Shown here one piece after another: positions 26,405-35,175 of a stretch of 64,000 nucleotides of DNA; positions within the stretch are counted from its first letter, which is position 1, and the number at the start of each line of letters is the position of its first letter. The translations under genes were made by a program, and so were the position numbers. The notes below the pieces were generated by a model. It was not told the origin of the DNA. It worked only from the letters and a program-made list of their open reading frames with translations, and made no database searches. The stretch is from Rothia amarae (GTDB lineage Bacteria; Actinomycetota; Actinomycetes; Actinomycetales; Micrococcaceae): contig NZ_CP061538.1 in assembly GCF_014705945.2 (NCBI RefSeq), forward strand, positions 2,046,001 through 2,110,000, in the 5' to 3' direction.

Positions 26405-29140
26405 ATGGCAAAGCTCAGTGTTAAGGCAATCGAAACCCGTGTCGATTTGCTCGTTCAGAGAGAACGAGAAGAAAGCGAAAATCATCACGATTTCATCTTC
26501 GATCTCCTCCTAGCGTACGGGAAACCCAAGAGCACTGTTTCCCGTCTTAAGAATGGGGTTCTGAATGTCGCCCTTGAACCTGCTACCGAGGTAGCTCTCA
26601 AAAATGTTGTTTATTTTAGGGAGCTTTTAGAGTCTGAAGACGCTCTAGAAGAAATTGAACGGTTGCGAGAAGCTGCACATGTTGTGCGGTATTCTCCCCG
26701 GTTTATTATCGTTAGTGATTACTCTGAGCTCTTGGCAAGAGATACTAAAACTGGTGAAACGCTTGCCATTGATTTTCTAGATTTTGCAAAGCATTTTGCG
26801 TTTTTCTTGCCTTGGGCTGGCATGGAAAAAACCCAGTATATTTCTGAGGCTCATGCGGATGTTAAGGCTGCAGAGCGCATGGGAAAGCTCTTTGACGAAT
26901 TACTGAGAGCAAATCCCTATGTGGTTGAAAATGATTTCAATCGGCATACCCTCAATATTTTTTTCACGCGCCTACTCTTCTGTTTCTTCGCTGAAGACAC
27001 CAATATTTTCAAAGAGAATCAGTTTACGAATGCTGTTGGGTCTTTCACTCAAAAGGATGGTTCTGATACTCAAGAATTCTTGACTGCTCTCTTTGAGGCT
27101 CTAGATACTCCTGATGCTGAAGATAAAGAAGCGCCGTTCAAAGATTTCCCTTATGTAAACGGTCGTCTTTTTGCTAAGCAGGATGCGCTGGTTGTTCCGC
27201 AGTTTACTGCAAAGGCTCGCCAGCATTTGGTGGAGTTAGGCACCTTGCAGTGGCAGGAGATTAATCCGGATATTTTCGGTTCGATGTTCCAGGCTATTGT
27301 GACCCCGGGTAAACGCTCTGATTTGGGGCAGCACTATACCTCGGTACCGAATATTCTCAAGACGATTGAACCGCTCTTTCTTGATGAGTTACGCGAAGAA
27401 TTCGATGCGGCATTCGACAATGTCAAGAAATTAGAGGCTCTGTTAAAGCGTATTTCTGCCATCAAGATTTTTGACCCTGCCTGTGGGTCTGGCAATTTCT
27501 TGGTGATTGCTTATAAGGAGTTACGCCGCCTCGAACACGCTATTTTGGAGAGGCTAGCGGATATCGGCGGTAATAAACACAGCTCTCTTTTTGCTGACTC
27601 CCGCATATCGATTGAAAATTTCTTTGGAATCGAAATTGATGACTTCGCAGCCGAGGTAGCTGTCCTGTCCCTCTGGATTGCTAAGCATCAGATGAATATG
27701 GAATTCACGGATAAGTTCAAGGTAGAAATCCCTCTGATCCCCCTACGGGAAACCGGGCAGATTAAGGAGGGCAATGCTGCGCGCATAGATTGGAACGAGG
27801 TCTGCCCTAACGACGGAAAAGAAGAGATTTACCTGATTGGTAATCCGCCTTATCTAGGAAGCCGAAATCAGGGCAAAGAGCAAAAGACTGACCTTAAATT
27901 ATCAACTTCCAATTTCAAAAGTCTCGACTATGTATGCATTTGGTTTATTAAAGGTAGCGAATATATAAATAAAACTGTTGCACAGTTATCTTTTGTAGCA
28001 ACAAATTCAATTACACAAGGAGAGCAAGTAAGCCTTTTATGGAAACCGATTCTAAGTAAAAATATCGAGATCGGTTATGCTTACTCCTCTTTTAAATGGA
28101 GTAATTCGGCTAAAAAGAATGCGGGTGTTATCTGCGTTGTCATCAATCTTAGAAATAAGGGAAACAAGAAAAAATATATTTTTTCAGAAAATCTTGTTAC
28201 TGAAGTCAAGAATATTACACCTTACGTTACAGAGAGCCAGAATGTTTGGATTAGCAGAAGATCACATTCCATAAGCCCCCAACTTCCGCAGATGGGATAC
28301 GGTTCAATGCCTAATGATGGAAGCAATCTTATTCTCACAACCACCGAAAAAGAGGAACTATTATCCTGTCATCCTTATTTAGATAAAATTATCAAAAAAT
28401 TTTATGGAGCCGATCAGTATATTAACGGGAAAGAAAGATACTGTCTTTGGATTGAGGACGAGAATCTAAATTTTGCTCATGAAATAAAACCTATTTCCCA
28501 AAGACTTGAAAAAGTTCGCCAAGTTCGTATCAATAGTACAGAAAAATCTACTCAAGCAATGGCGATTTTCCCTCATAAGTTCTACTTCAGCGCATATAAA
28601 CCCACCGACTCAATTATTGTTCCTCGCGTTTCATCTGAGCGTAGAGAATACATTCCGATAGGGTATCTCGGTGCAGACACTGTTATATCCGATGCCGCCT
28701 TTGCGGTCTACGATGCCGAACCCTGGCTCTTTGCTTTGCTGACATCTAGGCTCCATATGGCTTGGGTACGGTCTGTGGGTGGCAAGCTCAAGACCGATTA
28801 CAGATACTCCAACACCCTCGTCTACAACAACTTCCCAGTACCACATCTCACCCCACAGATGAAAACCAAACTCACTGAGGTTGCCCTGCGGGTACTCGAC
28901 GTCCGCGAATACCACTGCGAAAACACTCTGGCAGAACTCTACGATCCAGATAAGATGCCAGCGGACCTCCGCGAAGCCCATACAGCAGTGGATAAATTAG
29001 TTGATTCCCTCTACTCCAAAACAGGTTTTGAAAACGATGAAGATAGGCTCGCCAAGCTCTTCGACCTCTACCAGAAACAAGTTGCCGAGGAAGAAGCTAA
29101 AGCCCCCAAGAAATCCACTCGCCGAAAGAAAACCACATGA
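26405..29140 (+). CDS. MmeI-like class I SAM-dependent DNA methyltransferase
   Basis: A 911-residue protein with an MmeI-type layout: N-terminal region (1-95), a segment matching the MmeI-N fold end (RFIIVSDYSELLARD), helical spacer (about 150-330), methyltransferase with motif I FDPACGSGNF (near 355) and motif IV NPPY (near 480, adenine-N6 type), a putative target-recognition region (about 490-770), and a C-terminal helix region. The PD-(D/E)xK nuclease motif expected in type IIG relatives is not visible. Bases 27880-28640 are clearly AT-rich. It is the first of three overlapping genes, with no credible nearby promoter other than around 26349-26370. Confidence 0.88.
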   Translation: MAKLSVKAIETRVDLLVQREREESENHHDFIFDLLLAYGKPKSTVSRLKNGVLNVALEPATEVALKNVVYFRELLESEDALEEIERLREAAHVVRYSPRFIIVSDYSELLARDTKTGETLAIDFLDFAKHFAFFLPWAGMEKTQYISEAHADVKAAERMGKLFDELLRANPYVVENDFNRHTLNIFFTRLLFCFFAEDTNIFKENQFTNAVGSFTQKDGSDTQEFLTALFEALDTPDAEDKEAPFKDFPYVNGRLFAKQDALVVPQFTAKARQHLVELGTLQWQEINPDIFGSMFQAIVTPGKRSDLGQHYTSVPNILKTIEPLFLDELREEFDAAFDNVKKLEALLKRISAIKIFDPACGSGNFLVIAYKELRRLEHAILERLADIGGNKHSSLFADSRISIENFFGIEIDDFAAEVAVLSLWIAKHQMNMEFTDKFKVEIPLIPLRETGQIKEGNAARIDWNEVCPNDGKEEIYLIGNPPYLGSRNQGKEQKTDLKLSTSNFKSLDYVCIWFIKGSEYINKTVAQLSFVATNSITQGEQVSLLWKPILSKNIEIGYAYSSFKWSNSAKKNAGVICVVINLRNKGNKKKYIFSENLVTEVKNITPYVTESQNVWISRRSHSISPQLPQMGYGSMPNDGSNLILTTTEKEELLSCHPYLDKIIKKFYGADQYINGKERYCLWIEDENLNFAHEIKPISQRLEKVRQVRINSTEKSTQAMAIFPHKFYFSAYKPTDSIIVPRVSSERREYIPIGYLGADTVISDAAFAVYDAEPWLFALLTSRLHMAWVRSVGGKLKTDYRYSNTLVYNNFPVPHLTPQMKTKLTEVALRVLDVREYHCENTLAELYDPDKMPADLREAHTAVDKLVDSLYSKTGFENDEDRLAKLFDLYQKQVAEEEAKAPKKSTRRKKTT

Positions 29141-31125
29141 ACGCCTTTAATGACAGCTCCCTCAACACCGTCAACGTTACCTATGCCCAAGCAGGAACTT
29201 CAGTCGACACCGATGAGCTAGGCATGCGCGAAATGCAACGCCGAGTCTATGCGCAACGCAACGCGCCCTACCTGCTGGTGAAAGCTCCACCGGCATCCGG
29301 CAAATCCCGTGCCCTCATGTTCGTTGCGCTCGATAAGCTCTACAACCAAGACCGCACAAAAATTATTGTGGCAGTACCCGAACGCTCTATTGGTGCCTCC
29401 TTCAATGCCACAAAACTAAGCCGCTACGGTTTCTTTGCCGACTGGGAAATAAAACCCCAGAACAACCTCTGCATACCGGGTTCCTCGGTAAGCATGGTAG
29501 AAAAATTCACCACTTTTCTGAAGAATAACGACCCGGTTTTAGTCTGCACCCACGCCACCCTACGCTTCGCCTTCGAAAAACTCGCTCCCGAAGACTTCAA
29601 CGGCACAGTTCTAGCTATTGATGAATTCCACCATGTCTCAGCCAACCTCGATGCAAACCGCCTAGGCAAGTTACTTAAAGACATCATGGCAAAATCCGAT
29701 GCCCATATTGTAGCTATGACCGGCTCATACTTCCGAGGAGACTCCATTCCAGTTCTCTCCCCCGAAGATGAAGCCAAATTCACCCCGGTTACTTTCAACT
29801 ACTACGACCAGCTCAACGGCTACCGTTACCTGAAAGAACTCGGAATCGGTCACCACTTCTATCAAGGGCGCTACACCGATGCAATCAGTGAAGTACTAGA
29901 CCTAGATCAGAAAACCATCATCCATATACCCAGCGTCAATTCCGGCGAATCAACCAAGGATAAAATCGAAGAAGTTGGCTTTATTCTCGACGCCATAGGA
30001 ACAGTTGAAGAAACTGAAGCTGATACCGGGATTATTCTGATACGCCGCCGCGATAACGGAGAAGTTCTACGGGTTGCAGATTTAGTTGATGATACCGATC
30101 AAAAAGCCCGGTCTAATACTCTTCATTACCTTTCTGCTACTGCATCCAAGAAAAAAGATGCGGTAGACATCATCATCGCCCTCGGCATGGCAAAAGAAGG
30201 CTTCGATTGGCCCTTCGCCGAGCACGCCCTCACCGTGGGATACCGCGCGTCGCTGACCGAAATTATCCAAATCATCGGTAGAGTCACCCGCGATAGCGAA
30301 GGTAAAGAACACGCACAGTTCACTAACCTCATTGCTGAGCCAGATGCCGCTCAAAGCGAAGTTACTATTTCTGTGAACAACATGCTCAAAGCCATTACCG
30401 CGTCCCTTCTCATGGAACAGGTCCTCGCGCAAAACTTCGAGTTCAAAGCTAAAAAAGGCACCGACGATCCGCCAAAACCAGGCACCGTAAAAATCACCGG
30501 TTTCAAAGAACCTTCAACAGCTAGGGTCAAGCAGATTGTAGAAAACGATCTCAATGACCTCAAAGCAACTATTCTGCAAGATGATACTTTCGCCCGCGCA
30601 GCTGCAGGCAGCGTGGACCCTGAAACCACCAACAAGGTTCTCATACCCAAGATTATTCGCGAGCGCTTTCCCGACCTCAATGAAGTAGAGGTTGAAGAAG
30701 TTCGCCAACATGTAGTCGCTGATTCTGTCATCAAAAACGGGGAAGTCCGCGAGGTTGGGGACAAACGCTTCATCAAAATGGCTGATAGGTTCGTCAACAT
30801 TGAAGAACTCCACATCAATTTGATTGATACCATCAACCCCTTCCAGCGGGCTTTTGAGGTTCTCTCTAAATCCGTTACGCCGAATGTTCTCCGACTCATT
30901 CAAGACACCATTGCGGCTACCCGGATTGAGATTACACTCGAAGAAGCCCTTTCGCTTTACCGCAAAATTCAAAACTGGGTCAAGGTGCATAACGGACACC
31001 ACCCCGACCGCAGATCAGAAGATCCGATTGAACGCCGCTACGCCGAAGCTCTATTGGTGCTCCAGAAAGCTAAACAAGAACGGGTACGACAACAACAACG
31101 AGAGGCAGGAAACCAAAATGACTGA
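29137..31125 (+). CDS. Superfamily 2 DEAD/DEAH-type helicase of the methyltransferase cassette
   Basis: A 662-residue ATPase. Walker A APPASGKS is near residue 50, Walker B DEFHH near 162, motif III TGSYF near 193, and motif VI QIIGRVTRD near 377, preceded by SATASKKKDAVDII. The middle and C-terminal parts (about 420-662) are helical and unassigned. The start ATG overlaps the methyltransferase TGA by four bases (ATGA), and the gene overlaps the nuclease gene by eight, so all three proteins are translationally coupled. A DNA-translocating role, as in type I or III restriction complexes, is inferred. Confidence 0.88.
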   Translation: MNAFNDSSLNTVNVTYAQAGTSVDTDELGMREMQRRVYAQRNAPYLLVKAPPASGKSRALMFVALDKLYNQDRTKIIVAVPERSIGASFNATKLSRYGFFADWEIKPQNNLCIPGSSVSMVEKFTTFLKNNDPVLVCTHATLRFAFEKLAPEDFNGTVLAIDEFHHVSANLDANRLGKLLKDIMAKSDAHIVAMTGSYFRGDSIPVLSPEDEAKFTPVTFNYYDQLNGYRYLKELGIGHHFYQGRYTDAISEVLDLDQKTIIHIPSVNSGESTKDKIEEVGFILDAIGTVEETEADTGIILIRRRDNGEVLRVADLVDDTDQKARSNTLHYLSATASKKKDAVDIIIALGMAKEGFDWPFAEHALTVGYRASLTEIIQIIGRVTRDSEGKEHAQFTNLIAEPDAAQSEVTISVNNMLKAITASLLMEQVLAQNFEFKAKKGTDDPPKPGTVKITGFKEPSTARVKQIVENDLNDLKATILQDDTFARAAAGSVDPETTNKVLIPKIIRERFPDLNEVEVEEVRQHVVADSVIKNGEVREVGDKRFIKMADRFVNIEELHINLIDTINPFQRAFEVLSKSVTPNVLRLIQDTIAATRIEITLEEALSLYRKIQNWVKVHNGHHPDRRSEDPIERRYAEALLVLQKAKQERVRQQQREAGNQND

Positions 31126-32329
31126 AAAGCTCTCATACGAAGAAGAACTTGACCTGCTCATCCTCGAAGATGAAGACGGTCTGCTGAACCTTCCTGAAAA
31201 GCCAAAGCCAATTACCTCAACTGATCGTTTAGAACGTGCGTTTCTTGAAATCGTAGAATTCAGACGAGAACACGGGTGTTTGCCGAGTTCAGAAACCCTG
31301 AATATTTCTGAACGTAAACTTGGTGCGCGCCTTGAGGGATTCCTCTCCCAAGACCATAAAGCTGAGGCAGTGCGCCATCTGGATGAAGAGTTTGGTCTGC
31401 TTACTTTGCCAGATGCGCCGGAAAGCCTCGACGATTTGCTTGCATCAGATGATTTTGACTTACTCGATACAGACAACGATATTTTCGATATCAGCACCCT
31501 GCCTGATACTGAGTATAAAGAAGACGATTTTGAGGTAGCACAACGGAAAAAAGCAAAAGACTTTGCCGTCTTCGAGCCGCTCTTCAAAACAAAACATAAA
31601 GAACTTGAAGATGGGTCTATGAAACTTGTTCCCTTTAGCGGAGTCTCCACCATCCGAGAAGGCCGTTTTTTCGTGCTCGGGGGGCTGATGGCCTTTGTAG
31701 CAGAAGTAGGGAAAACCGAATACATTGAAGGTACTCGCAGAGTTCCTAAAGAAAGACTCCGCGTTATTTTCGAAAACGGAACAGAATCTTCTATGTACCG
31801 TCAGTCACTTGCCGGGCGATTGGGCGAACACAATGGATTTACAGTAGCTCGGTCTGAAACAAGCATTACAGAAATTGAAGACGCCGATATCGAGTCAGGT
31901 CATATCTATGTACTGAAATCGCTCAGCGCTAATCCTGATATTGCTTCGCTCCAGCATCTTCACAAGATTGGTTTCTCCACAAAACCTGTTATAGAACGAA
32001 TTTCCAGAGCAGACACTGATCCTACCTATCTCATGGCTCCCGTAGAGGTGCAGGCAGATTACAGGGTCTACAATGTAAAAGCTTCAAGGTTAGAACATCT
32101 GATTCACAAGCTCTTTACAGAAGTACGTTTAGATATCTCTCAAGTTGATTCAAACGGAAAACAATATGATCCTTCCGAATGGTTTATTGTTCCGCTAGAG
32201 GTTATCGATCAGGCAATTGAGATGATTATTAGTGAAGATATTGTCGATTTCATTTACTCACCGTCTCAAGAAAAACTCATCTGGTCGCGACCATCTTCTA
32301 AGCGCCCAAATACACAGAAAGTTATTTGA
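31118..32329 (+). CDS. GIY-YIG (T5orf172-like) nuclease of the cassette
   Basis: A 403-residue protein. Residues from about 261 form a GIY-YIG domain: GHIYVLKS, HKIGFS 20 residues later, an Arg in VIERISRA and a late glutamate region EHLIHKLF. The first 260 residues are unfamiliar and acidic, with two or three similar LxDxxxLLxLP units (EDGLLNLPEKP, EFGLLTLPDAP, NDIFDISTLPD). AGGAAACC precedes the ATG, which overlaps the helicase stop. Together with the methyltransferase it gives the cassette both modifying and cutting activities; the nuclease call is from motif pattern. Confidence 0.8.
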   Translation: MTEKLSYEEELDLLILEDEDGLLNLPEKPKPITSTDRLERAFLEIVEFRREHGCLPSSETLNISERKLGARLEGFLSQDHKAEAVRHLDEEFGLLTLPDAPESLDDLLASDDFDLLDTDNDIFDISTLPDTEYKEDDFEVAQRKKAKDFAVFEPLFKTKHKELEDGSMKLVPFSGVSTIREGRFFVLGGLMAFVAEVGKTEYIEGTRRVPKERLRVIFENGTESSMYRQSLAGRLGEHNGFTVARSETSITEIEDADIESGHIYVLKSLSANPDIASLQHLHKIGFSTKPVIERISRADTDPTYLMAPVEVQADYRVYNVKASRLEHLIHKLFTEVRLDISQVDSNGKQYDPSEWFIVPLEVIDQAIEMIISEDIVDFIYSPSQEKLIWSRPSSKRPNTQKVI

Positions 32330-32368
32330 TAGCTTTGTTTCGCTTTAAACAATTCGAAAGGTTGCCTC

Positions 32369-32872
32369 ATGGCTGATTTTCCCCTCGATAAGGTGTCGAA
32401 AAAAGAACTCCTGACCGTCAAGCACGATTTTCTGGCGGGGACCGATGAGTTGCTCGCCGCGTTTACCGCCGCTGACATCTTCAAACAGTGGTACGCCCCG
32501 GCTGGTTGGACTATCCAGGACGAACACTTCATTTTCGAACCCAAAATTGGCGGGCGAATCCAGTTGCTGATGAAGCACGAATCCGGCCCGAACGTTTTTG
32601 CCCCTGTGTACCTACGATTTGAGTCCATCACCGATACGCTCCTGGAATTTACCGAAGCCATCGCCGGTCCCGACGGTCAACCCACCGAGCAGGAAATCGG
32701 CTGGCGGCTACGGATGGTGCCCGGGACAGTCGTCACCGACGACGGCGTGGGGCAGGGAACCACTCTGGTTCTAGAGCTGGGACCGCTACCAGCATCGGTT
32801 CATGAACAGGCAGCTAGCACTTGGCATGAATCGTTTGCTTCCCTAGAAAAAGTTTTGAAACCTCACAACTAG
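32369..32872 (+). CDS. SRPBCC (AHSA1-like) domain protein
   Basis: A 167-residue cytosolic protein with the START-like fold pattern of AHSA1 homologs: an N-terminal strand, LLAAFTAADIFKQWYAP after the first helix, and EFTEAIAGPDG later. The ligand is unknown. AAAGG lies before the ATG. It is followed 28 bp later by a second, related gene. It starts 39 bp after the nuclease gene but returns to the ordinary GC of the genome, so it is probably not part of the cassette. Confidence 0.85.
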   Translation: MADFPLDKVSKKELLTVKHDFLAGTDELLAAFTAADIFKQWYAPAGWTIQDEHFIFEPKIGGRIQLLMKHESGPNVFAPVYLRFESITDTLLEFTEAIAGPDGQPTEQEIGWRLRMVPGTVVTDDGVGQGTTLVLELGPLPASVHEQAASTWHESFASLEKVLKPHN

Positions 32873-32900
32873 AGACTCGCTACAGACGAAAGGCCCAGCA

Positions 32901-33386
32901 ATGGCTGAAGCACCTCCCTTCAAGATTGAAGAAGTCCCCGCAGAATTAGTGTTCGAAATCGAACACACTTTCAAGGCATCCGCCGAGCAGCTTTTTCGCG
33001 CTTTCACCGGAAAAGACTTGCTCGTTCAGTGGTTCGGTCCCGAAGGATGGAGTGTTCCCGCCGAATCCGCTGAGGTTGATCCCCGCGTCGGCGGCGTCTG
33101 GAAATTCACCATGGTCAACGACGACGACCCGTCCATGACCAGCCCCTCCAACGCCGTGTTTGCAACCCTGGAGCCCAACAAGCTCATCGAAGGCATCGAA
33201 ACCATGCCGGCTGCCGACGGCGAGGAGCCCGGCTACCTCTATATGCGCATCGAATTCAAAGAAGAGGGCGATAAGACTCACCTGAAGATTACCCAGGGCC
33301 CGCTCCCCACCGAGTATCACGAACCCGGTGCGCAGGGGTGGACGTCGTCCTTCAACAAGTTGCAGGCTCTAGTTTCTGAAATCTAA
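32901..33386 (+). CDS. SRPBCC (AHSA1-like) domain protein, second copy
   Basis: A 161-residue paralog of the gene before it, with the characteristic LFRAFTGKDLLVQWFGPEGW and a C-terminal amphipathic helix (GWTSSFNKLQALV). The two copies differ well over half of their residues, so the duplication is old. GAAAGG precedes the ATG at suitable distance. They probably form a two-gene transcript ended at 33418-33446. Function unknown. Confidence 0.85.
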   Translation: MAEAPPFKIEEVPAELVFEIEHTFKASAEQLFRAFTGKDLLVQWFGPEGWSVPAESAEVDPRVGGVWKFTMVNDDDPSMTSPSNAVFATLEPNKLIEGIETMPAADGEEPGYLYMRIEFKEEGDKTHLKITQGPLPTEYHEPGAQGWTSSFNKLQALVSEI

Positions 33387-33417
33387 GAACCTCGCAGACT
33401 TGAATCGGATATAGAAA

Positions 33418-33446
33418 AAGCGGACCGTATGACATACGGTCCGCTT
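33418..33446. terminator. Terminator between SRPBCC operon and FUSC gene
   Basis: A perfect 13-bp stem (33418-33430 with 33434-33446) with a 3-nt loop lies between convergent genes. An A-run on its left gives T's on the minus strand, so it works best for the minus-strand genes. Confidence 0.75.
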
Positions 33447-33502
33447 CCCTCTATCTGCTCCACACTCAAAAGAGCTAGTTACATCGAAGTCTTAGTGCAG
33501 TC

Positions 33503-34573
33503 CTACCTGCGCCGATGGTCCCGGGCAAATCGGATTAGAGGAATCGCCACGGTATCTTTGCCCAGGTGCTCTGGGCTAGGTGAAACGATGGCACCCACCA
33601 TACCGATAATCGCACCGAGGATAGTTTCGAACATGCGGGTTGTGAGCAGTTCATAGCTGGTGAATGGCGACGCCAGGTGCACCATAAACAGCGCCAGCGG
33701 TGTAATAAAAATTGCCGCCAGCCCGTAGTTACGCATCACAAAAATCTCTGTGACGAACTGTGCAATCACAATGAGCACGGCAATATGCCAAGCATCAGGA
33801 TGCATCGAAATAAAAAACGCGGTGACCAGCACGCCCAAGATAGTGCCGATCATGCGGTGCACACCGCGCAGAATTCTTTTGGACATTGACGGCGCAGCCA
33901 GCACCGCAGCCGCAGCAACCATCGCCCAGTAGGCATGGGAAAGCCCCAGCAAGTTACCCGCCAAACCTGCAACCAGGGTGGTAATAAAGTTAGTCAGGGT
34001 CTGCGTTGCTACATTTTTATGTTTGAGAGAGGGGCGAATAATAGTGGGCACGCCCCTGCCTTCTCCCCAGAGCTGGCCCAAAATAACACCGAGTAAAAGC
34101 GAGAAACCGGCGGAGGCTGCGGTAAGAGACAAGTCGCGCACCGCCATCCCCGAATAGGGAATCGAAGCAATACCCGCCGAAGCAAAGATATAAAACAGCG
34201 GCCCCGAAGGTTTAAGGTTGAGTATCATCGCGATGTAGGCGCACACCGCCGCAAAAAACGAGGTAACAGCTACCAGCTGCCACCCTGCCACATGATGAGC
34301 AGAGAGAAACAGGCCAACTCCCACACACACCACCATCAGAACGCCCGATGAGGTCTGCTGAATGACGCGCGGTAGTAGCGGCTGGTTTCTCCCGTAGAGC
34401 GCCGTAAACGCACCGAACGCAGTGAATATGGTAAGTTTCGGCTCCCCCATGAGCAGCAAAACCAGTAGCGGAATACCAACGCTGAGTGCAATACGCACGG
34501 CAGGCAGAGTGTCTCGGTGCCTTACCTGGGGTGGCAGTTGGAATAGTTCGCGGGCGTACTGGTTTTTTGGCAC
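33503..34573 (-). CDS. FUSC-family membrane protein
   Basis: A 356-residue membrane protein with two sets of hydrophobic segments (AGIP, GEPKLTIFTAFGAFTALYG), typical of fusaric-acid-resistance/aromatic-acid exporters. GTG at 34573 follows a GAGGAGAA site (12 bases away, slightly long); TTG at 34615 would overlap the upstream thioesterase stop. It is close behind the thioesterase in the same direction. Possible export of aromatic acids is family-based only. Confidence 0.8.
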   Translation of the reverse strand: MPKNQYARELFQLPPQVRHRDTLPAVRIALSVGIPLLVLLLMGEPKLTIFTAFGAFTALYGRNQPLLPRVIQQTSSGVLMVVCVGVGLFLSAHHVAGWQLVAVTSFFAAVCAYIAMILNLKPSGPLFYIFASAGIASIPYSGMAVRDLSLTAASAGFSLLLGVILGQLWGEGRGVPTIIRPSLKHKNVATQTLTNFITTLVAGLAGNLLGLSHAYWAMVAAAAVLAAPSMSKRILRGVHRMIGTILGVLVTAFFISMHPDAWHIAVLIVIAQFVTEIFVMRNYGLAAIFITPLALFMVHLASPFTSYELLTTRMFETILGAIIGMVGAIVSPSPEHLGKDTVAIPLIRFARDHRRR

Positions 34574-34595
34574 GTCGTTAGTGTTCTCCTCTTGT

Positions 34596-35054
34596 CTAGT
34601 TGATGAAGGATTCAAGCTCGGTTCGCTGCGCCTTATTCAGGCGGGTCAAGGTACCTGTGGTGGCGTTAAAAAATGCAAGCACTGTAGAGGCGCTGACGCA
34701 CAAAGTACTGGTGTGGGGGTCAAAAACCCGGTAAGAAATAGTGAAGGAAGCAGCAGTTACCTCAGTGATAGCCACGTCTACTTTTACCTTAAGACCCCGG
34801 TAAGGCAAAGGCGAGTGGTATTTTGCGTGATGTTCGGCAATCAGCGCCTGGACGCCGTCGGGAAAGGTCTCAAAGAGATGGACGCGCGGCCGAGGAGATT
34901 CCGCAACAGGCTCCCCTGACGACGGCGGCATTCCAAAAACAGCCACCCGCGCTTCTTCTAAAATCTGAAACATGGTGACGTTGTTGACGTGCCCATAGGC
35001 GTCCATATCGCCCCAGCGGAGCGGAATTTCTACTTCGAATACGTTCTCAGCCAT
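34596..35054 (-). CDS. Acyl-CoA thioesterase (4HBT hotdog fold)
   Basis: A 152-residue hotdog enzyme. RWGDMDAYGHVNN is the hotdog active-site signature of the 4-hydroxybenzoyl-CoA thioesterase group; Asp in GDMDAYGH is the likely catalytic residue. It hydrolyses acyl-CoA of unknown chain. The ATG at 35054 is preferred over one at 35117: a TACACT -10 lies seven bases upstream (35062-35067), so this gene is probably leaderless. Confidence 0.87.
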   Translation of the reverse strand: MAENVFEVEIPLRWGDMDAYGHVNNVTMFQILEEARVAVFGMPPSSGEPVAESPRPRVHLFETFPDGVQALIAEHHAKYHSPLPYRGLKVKVDVAITEVTAASFTISYRVFDPHTSTLCVSASTVLAFFNATTGTLTRLNKAQRTELESFIN

Positions 35055-35061
35055 GGTTTCG

Positions 35062-35067
35062 AGTGTA
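35062..35067 (-). promoter_or_regulatory. Leaderless -10 of thioesterase gene
   Basis: TACACT on the minus strand ends seven bases before the ATG at 35054, with no ribosome binding site between. Confidence 0.45.
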
Positions 35068-35100
35068 CTCGGGTTATTGAGTACCAGGGGCAAACAAATA

Positions 35101-35160
35101 CGACCACGAAAATGCACTGTTGACCAGTTTTTGCTGGTCAGATGTGCACTTTCGTGGTCG
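35101..35160. repeat. 60-nt hairpin repeat
   Basis: Outer arms of 17 bp (35101-35117 with 35144-35160, one mismatch) and inner TGACCAG/CTGGTCA arms around a T-rich loop form a long hairpin. It shares GTGCACTTTCG with a similar 60-nt hairpin at 63647-63706. Position is between a thioesterase promoter and a permease stop, so it may also terminate the permease transcript. Confidence 0.7.
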
Positions 35161-35175
35161 CTTGTGAAGGAAAAT

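Noticed and set aside
26301-32368. Integrase, transposase or att-like repeats around the methyltransferase cassette
   Set aside because: None seen by eye; flanking genes tgt and SRPBCC look like ordinary chromosome. Transfer by homologous recombination is still possible.
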